DNA of 37,319 bases from an uncultured Pelagibacteraceae bacterium (GTDB lineage: Bacteria > Pseudomonadota > Alphaproteobacteria > Pelagibacterales > Pelagibacteraceae): positions 1 to 37,319 of the forward strand of contig CACGKR010000006.1 of assembly GCA_902573705.1 (NCBI GenBank), given 5' to 3'. The stretch's first letter is position 1. Each line of letters opens with the position of its first letter. The position numbers were made by a program, and so were the translations under genes. The notes beneath the pieces are model-generated. The model did no database searches and was not told the origin of the DNA. It was given only the letters and a program-made list of their open reading frames with translations. Positions 32,945 through 37,319 of this stretch are shown one piece after another.

Positions 32945-33880
32945 ATGTCAGACAATCAAATAGTAATTAGTGATCTATCAAAAGTTTATGATAATGGATT
33001 TAAAGCTTTAAAAAATATTAATTTAAACATAAAGAAAGGTGAAATCTTCGCTATGCTTGGACCTAACGGTGCTGGTAAAACTACCCTTATAAGTATTATT
33101 TGTGGTGTTGTAACTCCATCATCTGGGAATGTTTTGGTAGATAATTACGATATCATTAAAGATTTCAGAGAGACAAGATCGAGAATAGGTATAGTGCCTC
33201 AAGAATTAACTTTAGAACAATTTGAAACCGTCTTTAACAATGTCTCTTATTCGAGGGGTCTATATGGAAAAAAATCGAATCCTAAACATATTGAAAAAAT
33301 TTTAAAGCAATTAAGTTTGTGGGATAAAAAAGACCTTAGACTCCGTCAATTGTCCGGTGGTATGAAAAGAAGAGTTTTAATAGCCAAAGCATTGTCTCAT
33401 GAGCCAAGTATACTGTTCTTAGACGAACCAACTGCTGGAGTTGATGTTGAGTTAAGACAAGACATGTGGAAAATTGTTAAATCATTAAGAGAGATGGGTG
33501 TTACAATTATTTTAACAACACATTACATTGAAGAAGCAGAAGCTATAGCCGATCGAGTTGGTGTTATAAATCAAGGAGAGATTATAATTGTTGATCAAAC
33601 TAAAGAACTTTTAAAAAAAATGGGTACAAAAAAATTGACAATTGAACTTCAAGAAAAAATTTTATTAATTCCAGATAAACTTGAAAAATATAATTTAACT
33701 ATTGGAAATAACAAAATGTCATTAGATTATATTTACAATGTTGATGCTAAACGAACAGGTATAACAAACTTATTACAAGATTTGAAAGATGCTGGTTTAA
33801 AATTATCTGATTTAAAAACTGAGCAAAATTCTTTAGAAAAAGTATTTGTAAGTTTGGTAAGGGAAAATAATGCAGTTTAA
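32945..33880 (+). CDS. ABC-2 exporter ATPase (YadG-like)
   Basis: ATP-binding subunit of an ABC-2 export system. Walker A GPNGAGKTT (~39-47), Q-loop VPQELTLEQFE (~84-94), signature LSGGMKRR (~138-145), Walker B LFLDEPTAGVD (~159-169), and TTHYIEEAEAIADRVG. The 311-residue length includes a C-terminal extension typical of this subfamily. It overlaps its permease gene by 11 bases. Substrate unknown; related systems move lipids, polysaccharides or drugs. Confidence 0.92.
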   Translation: MSDNQIVISDLSKVYDNGFKALKNINLNIKKGEIFAMLGPNGAGKTTLISIICGVVTPSSGNVLVDNYDIIKDFRETRSRIGIVPQELTLEQFETVFNNVSYSRGLYGKKSNPKHIEKILKQLSLWDKKDLRLRQLSGGMKRRVLIAKALSHEPSILFLDEPTAGVDVELRQDMWKIVKSLREMGVTIILTTHYIEEAEAIADRVGVINQGEIIIVDQTKELLKKMGTKKLTIELQEKILLIPDKLEKYNLTIGNNKMSLDYIYNVDAKRTGITNLLQDLKDAGLKLSDLKTEQNSLEKVFVSLVRENNAV

Positions 33881-34637
33881 TTATATCGCTTTTAAATCAA
33901 TATATTTACATGAAATGGATAGGTTTAGAAGAACTTTAGGCCAATCTTTAATTTCACCAGTGTTATCCACTTCTCTTTATTTTATTGTGTTTGGTTCAGT
34001 TATTGGTGGCTACGTTCAAAATATTGATGGCATCAGTTATGGTTCATATATTGTACCAGGCTTATTAATGCTTACATTATTAACTCAATCTATAAGTAAC
34101 ACTTCATTCGGTATATTTTTTCCCAAATTTAATGGGACAATTTATGAAATTTTAGCAGCCCCAATATCAACATTCGAGATAGTTTTGGCTTTTGTAGGAG
34201 CAGGGGCAACAAAAACATTAATTGTCGGTGTTATAATATTTATAACATCAACTTTCTTTGTGGATGTTTATGTTCAAAAACCATTTTTAATGATTATGAT
34301 ACTTATATTAGTAGCTTTTACTTTTGCTTTATTTGGATTTCTAATAGGTTTAATGAGCTCTAACTTTGAGCAAATGTCAGTTGTTCCCACTTTAGTCATT
34401 ACACCAATGGTTTTTTTAGGTGGAAGTTTGTATTCTTTAGATATGTTGCCACCTTTCTGGCAAACAGTAACTTATTTTAATCCAGTAGTTTACCTAATTA
34501 ATGGTTTGAGATATTCATTTTATGGGGTTTCTGATTTTAATATCTGGATTAGTATTTCTTCTATGATTGTATTTTTAATTATTTGTGTGATTATTGTAAG
34601 TATGCTCTTAAAAAAAGGTTATAATATTAAGTCTTAG
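33870..34637 (+). CDS. ABC-2 exporter permease (YadH-like)
   Basis: The 255-residue protein has six hydrophobic segments and the ABC-2 membrane-domain pattern, including YGSYIVPGLLMLTLLTQSISN (two parts, ~55-75), FEIVLAFVGAGATKTLIVG, FGFLIGLMSSNFEQMSVVPT and FLGGSLYSLDMLPPFWQ. It begins in the ATPase gene and ends with 4 bases of convergent overlap with the DmdA-like gene. No substrate clue in the sequence or surroundings. Confidence 0.9.
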   Translation: MQFNYIAFKSIYLHEMDRFRRTLGQSLISPVLSTSLYFIVFGSVIGGYVQNIDGISYGSYIVPGLLMLTLLTQSISNTSFGIFFPKFNGTIYEILAAPISTFEIVLAFVGAGATKTLIVGVIIFITSTFFVDVYVQKPFLMIMILILVAFTFALFGFLIGLMSSNFEQMSVVPTLVITPMVFLGGSLYSLDMLPPFWQTVTYFNPVVYLINGLRYSFYGVSDFNIWISISSMIVFLIICVIIVSMLLKKGYNIKS

Positions 34638-35773
34638 GCAGAAGTAATTTTTTTCTTAGGGTCATAAAAAGGTTTTTCAATAACTATTGAATTAATTTTT
34701 AAATTATCAATATTAACAATTAAACTATTTCCAATTTTTGAATGATCTATTTCAACCATAGCAAGCGCAATATTTTTTTTTAATCTTGGGGAATACACAG
34801 CAGATGTAACTTTACCAACTTTTTTTTCTCCAACAGTAATTGGCCAGAATTTAGTATTTGGTCCATTTAAAGGTTTACATTGCAATTCAAGACCAATTTG
34901 TTTTCTTTTAATTCCATCCTTTTTAATTTTTTTTAAAGAATCTTTACCTATAAAATTAATTTTACTATCTAAATGTACTAATCGATCGAGTCCAAGTTCA
35001 AAAGGGTTTGTATCAATATCAGCATCTGCATGATAAGAAAGCATTCCCCCCTCTATTCTTCTGATAGATGAAGTGTGACCAGGTTTTAGTCCATGTTCTT
35101 TTCCAGCTTCCATAATCTTTTCGTAAAGTTGGTTACCTTTAGAGCCGTCTCTTAGGAAAATCTCATATCCGAATTCACTTGACCAACCTGTTCTAGAAAT
35201 TATTAATGGAATACCTTCTAATTCGTATTCTTTGAACCAATAATATTTTAAGACTTTGATATCTTCTCCAAATAATTTAACCATTATTTCTTTAGATGTC
35301 GGCCCTTGTAATTGAAGAGGAGATACATCAGGTTCGGTAATTTTAACATTTAAACCTGAATTAACTGCTACACCTTGAGCCCATAATAAAACATCACTGT
35401 CAGCAAGTGATAACCAGAAATGATTTTCTCCCAATCTAAGAAGTACAGGATCATTTATTATTCCACCCTTTTCATTTACAATTAAAACATACTTACATTG
35501 ACCAATCGATAATTTTGAAAGATCTCGTGGAGTAATTAGTTGAATAAACTTATAAGCATCTGGACCAGTGATTTCTACTTGTCTTTCAACAGCTACATCA
35601 CAAAGTATTGATTTTTCAATCAAATTCCAAAAATTTTGCTCGGGATTTCCAAAATCTCTTGGAATATACATATGATTATAAACCGAAAAACCTGTTGCAC
35701 CCCATTTGACAGTAGACTCAAAATAAGGTGATTTTCTTATTTGAGTTCCAAAACCAAAGTTTTTATTGACCAT
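34634..35773 (-). CDS. DmdA-like GcvT-family methyltransferase/demethylase homologue
   Basis: The 379-residue protein has the same fold and motifs as DMSP demethylase: VERQVEITGPDAYKF, RDLSKLSIGQCKYVLIV, GGIINDPVLLRLG, FWLSLADSDVLLWAQG, VSPLQLQGPTS, SRTGWSSEFGYEIFLRD and RIEGGMLSYHADADIDTNPFE (two parts). Length matches DmdA (~360-370). However, the N-terminal YNHMYIPRDF differs from YNHMLLPT as I remember it in verified DmdA, and RIEGGMLSYHADAD differs from VESGLLSYGNDM. It may belong to a DmdA-related clade with another methylated substrate. It shares the IPR/HPR N-terminal variant with the 6007-7365 paralogue. Isocitrate lyase lies upstream on the same strand. Confidence 0.8.
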   Translation of the reverse strand: MVNKNFGFGTQIRKSPYFESTVKWGATGFSVYNHMYIPRDFGNPEQNFWNLIEKSILCDVAVERQVEITGPDAYKFIQLITPRDLSKLSIGQCKYVLIVNEKGGIINDPVLLRLGENHFWLSLADSDVLLWAQGVAVNSGLNVKITEPDVSPLQLQGPTSKEIMVKLFGEDIKVLKYYWFKEYELEGIPLIISRTGWSSEFGYEIFLRDGSKGNQLYEKIMEAGKEHGLKPGHTSSIRRIEGGMLSYHADADIDTNPFELGLDRLVHLDSKINFIGKDSLKKIKKDGIKRKQIGLELQCKPLNGPNTKFWPITVGEKKVGKVTSAVYSPRLKKNIALAMVEIDHSKIGNSLIVNIDNLKINSIVIEKPFYDPKKKITSA

Positions 35774-35829
35774 AAGGGCTCATAACACACAGAATAAAGA
35801 TTACAAATAAATAAATAACTAACCAATTC

Positions 35830-35848
35830 TTGGTAAGTTACTTACTAA
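35830..35848. promoter_or_regulatory. Near-palindromic site upstream of the DmdA-like gene
   Basis: TTGGTAAGT-T-ACTTACTAA is a 9-1-9 inverted repeat with one non-Watson-Crick position, centred about 66 bases before the DmdA-like start and in the gap after aceA. It could be an operator for a dimeric regulator or a weak stem; no poly-U follows in either direction. Confidence 0.4.
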
Positions 35849-35868
35849 TTTACAAGAGGAATTGTTTA

Positions 35869-37143
35869 TTAGAATTGTTCAGACTCCGTAGAACCATCCA
35901 TTGCTGTGGTAGAGCTTTTCCCACTACTAATTGTATTGGAAACAGCATCAAAATAAGAAGTACCAACTTCTCTTTGATGTTTTACACTTGTGTAGCCATC
36001 TTTCTCACGAGCAAATTCTTGTTCTTGAATTTTTGAATAAGCAGACATACCTTCTTTTTTATATTTTTCTGCAAGTTCGAAAATCGCAATATTTTGTGTA
36101 TGAAATCCAGCAAGAGTTATAAATTGAAATTTGTAACCCATTGCACTGATTTCTTTTTGGAAAGAAGCTATTTCAGCATCAGATAAATGTTTTTTCCAGT
36201 TAAAAGAAGGCGAACAATTGTAAGCTAAAAGCTTACCAGGAAATTTCTCATGAATTGCATCAGCAAATTTTTTAGCTTCTTCTAAATTTGGGGTTGCAGT
36301 CTCGCACCAAATCAAATCAGAATAAGGAGCATATGCAAGACCTCTAGAAATTGCTTGTTCAATTCCAGCTTTAACGTAATAAAATCCTTCTGGCGATCTT
36401 TCACCTGTCATAAAAGGTTTATCATTTTCATCATGATCATTCGTAATTAACTTAGCTGCATTAGCATCTGTTCTTGCTAAAATGATTAATGGTACATCAG
36501 CTATATCCGCTGCAAGTCTAGCTGCTTTTAAATTTTTAATCATAGTCCCAGTTGGCACAAGAACTTTTCCACCCATATGACCACATTTTTTTTCACTTGC
36601 TAATTGATCTTCAAAGTGAACTCCAGCAGCGCCTGCTTTAATAAATTTTTTTGCTAATTCAAATACATTTAAAGGTCCACCAAAACCTGCTTCTCCATCT
36701 GCAATAATTGGAAGCATGTAGTCAACTCTTTTTTCTTTTTTCATATCTCCATCTTTAAGTTCCATATGTTGAATTTGATCTGCTCTTATTAAAGCATTGT
36801 TCATTGACTCTACAAGTTTCGGAGCACTATCATAAGGATATAAAGATTGGTCTGGATACATTTCTCCAGCGCTATTTGCATCAGCAGCTACTTGCCAACC
36901 ACTTAAGTAAATAGCTTTTAAACCAGCTTTAGCATGTTGAACTGCGTGATTACCTGATAAAGAACCTAATGTATTTACGTAGTTTTCTGTATTGAGAAGT
37001 TTCCATAATTTTATAGATTGTTGTTTACAAAGTGAATATTCAATTTTAATAGAACCTCTAAGTCTTTCCACATCTTCTGGCGTATAATCTCTTTTAATTC
37101 CTGCAAATCTTTTTAAGTCGTATGAGATATTTTCTGCGCTCAT
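35869..37143 (-). CDS. aceA: Isocitrate lyase
   Basis: Isocitrate lyase splits isocitrate to succinate and glyoxylate in the glyoxylate bypass. The 424-residue protein has the catalytic loop KKCGH at 185-189 (Cys187), [10 protein letters not shown] (81-90), [11 protein letters not shown] (146-156), VHFEDQ (175-180) and NCSPSFNW (~317-324), all standard. In SAR11 the glyoxylate path is tied to glycine and glycolate use; malate synthase is not in the window. The 63 bases between this start and the next upstream stop hold the promoter; no known riboswitch is visible there. Confidence 0.97.
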   Translation of the reverse strand: MSAENISYDLKRFAGIKRDYTPEDVERLRGSIKIEYSLCKQQSIKLWKLLNTENYVNTLGSLSGNHAVQHAKAGLKAIYLSGWQVAADANSAGEMYPDQSLYPYDSAPKLVESMNNALIRADQIQHMELKDGDMKKEKRVDYMLPIIADGEAGFGGPLNVFELAKKFIKAGAAGVHFEDQLASEKKCGHMGGKVLVPTGTMIKNLKAARLAADIADVPLIILARTDANAAKLITNDHDENDKPFMTGERSPEGFYYVKAGIEQAISRGLAYAPYSDLIWCETATPNLEEAKKFADAIHEKFPGKLLAYNCSPSFNWKKHLSDAEIASFQKEISAMGYKFQFITLAGFHTQNIAIFELAEKYKKEGMSAYSKIQEQEFAREKDGYTSVKHQREVGTSYFDAVSNTISSGKSSTTAMDGSTESEQF

Positions 37144-37206
37144 TATTGCTATCCTGTGATGTTAGAGGTTTATTTGAAGAAATGAATTAAGTTGAATGAA
37201 TTAGAA

Positions 37207-37319
37207 CTAGTTTGACTCGTTATGCGTCTCAACTAGATCCTGCATTCCACTTGAACCCCAATCACAATGATCATCTCTCATGTAGATACCTCTGCTATTA
37301 TGTCTAGCAAGGTCTTCAT
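37207..37319 (-). CDS. C-terminal fragment of an unidentified protein (cut by window edge)
   Basis: Reading in from the right edge on the minus strand, one frame stays open for 36 codons and ends in TAG at 37207-37209. It encodes a tail with RHNSRGIYMRDDHCDWG and SGMQDLVETHNESN, which looks like real protein rather than random AT-rich translation. I do not recognise it. It may be co-directional with aceA, 63 bases upstream. Confidence 0.45.
   Translation of the reverse strand, partial: EDLARHNSRGIYMRDDHCDWGSSGMQDLVETHNESN

Noticed and set aside
34634..35773. Naming this gene dmdA outright
   Set aside because: General motifs fit, but segments YNHMYIPRDF and RIEGGMLSYHADAD differ from those I recall for verified DMSP demethylase; kept as DmdA-like without a symbol.

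Overview
The window is AT-rich, densely packed chromosomal DNA that looks like a SAR11-type alphaproteobacterium (Candidatus Pelagibacter or a close relative). The reasons are very short or overlapping gene junctions, K/N/I-rich proteins, and gene content typical of that group: several GcvT-family methyltransferases, a dimethylglycine/sarcosine dehydrogenase with its electron-transfer chain, a thiamin-precursor transporter behind a TPP riboswitch, and isocitrate lyase. No gene-free stretch exceeds 300 bases; the longest is about 176 bases (24423-24598) and holds two strong inverted repeats. I see no rRNA, tRNA, CRISPR array, transposase or prophage genes. The taxonomic assignment is inference from composition and content; no search was run.

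Layout. 1-938 (minus): purE and the start of purK. 1041-4436 (plus): an aberrant M19-dipeptidase homologue, a large protein I do not recognise, a DUF3726 protein and a 52-residue four-cysteine protein, followed by a possible glycosyltransferase. 5309-5956 (minus): a Yip1-type membrane protein with a tiny membrane peptide in front. 6007-8086 (minus): a MetF-like flavoprotein translationally coupled to a GcvT-family demethylase-like protein. 8141-13827 (plus): a tight run of Rieske oxygenase, methyltransferase, CysC-like P-loop kinase, HxGH nucleotidyltransferase, enoyl-CoA hydratase homologue, small membrane protein, CoA-binding protein, exported MsrA, flavodoxin-fold oxidoreductase and exported DUF4864 protein. 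13884-19662 (plus): dimethylglycine/sarcosine dehydrogenase (with an apparent one-base frameshift in a G8 run), EtfB, EtfA and ETF-ubiquinone oxidoreductase, a complete route for methyl-group oxidation with electrons passed to ubiquinone.

19663-23086: hisI and a DUF2237 protein (minus), then folE, acuI-type acryloyl-CoA reductase and a LysR regulator (plus). 23145-27284: two Fur-like boxes, then a ferric-iron ABC transporter (binding protein, fused permease, ATPase), with a small cysteine peptide and the two inverted repeats between binding protein and permease. 27302-29869: AzlCD, a periplasmic thioredoxin-like protein, a DUF4396 membrane protein and a methyltransferase. 29864-30853: cytochrome b561 and a c556/c'-type cytochrome, divergent with abutting start codons. 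30896-32894: two small unknown proteins, then a TPP riboswitch and the thiV-type transporter. 32945-34637: an ABC-2 exporter. 34634-37143 (minus): isocitrate lyase (aceA) upstream of a second DmdA-like GcvT-family protein, with an unidentified gene running off the right edge.

The unifying theme is one-carbon and methylated-osmolyte metabolism. Three GcvT-fold proteins, a MetF-like reductase, folE (folate synthesis), the ETF chain and acuI fit a cell that strips methyl groups from compounds such as glycine betaine derivatives or DMSP-like sulfonium compounds and oxidises them through tetrahydrofolate. Exact substrates are inference.
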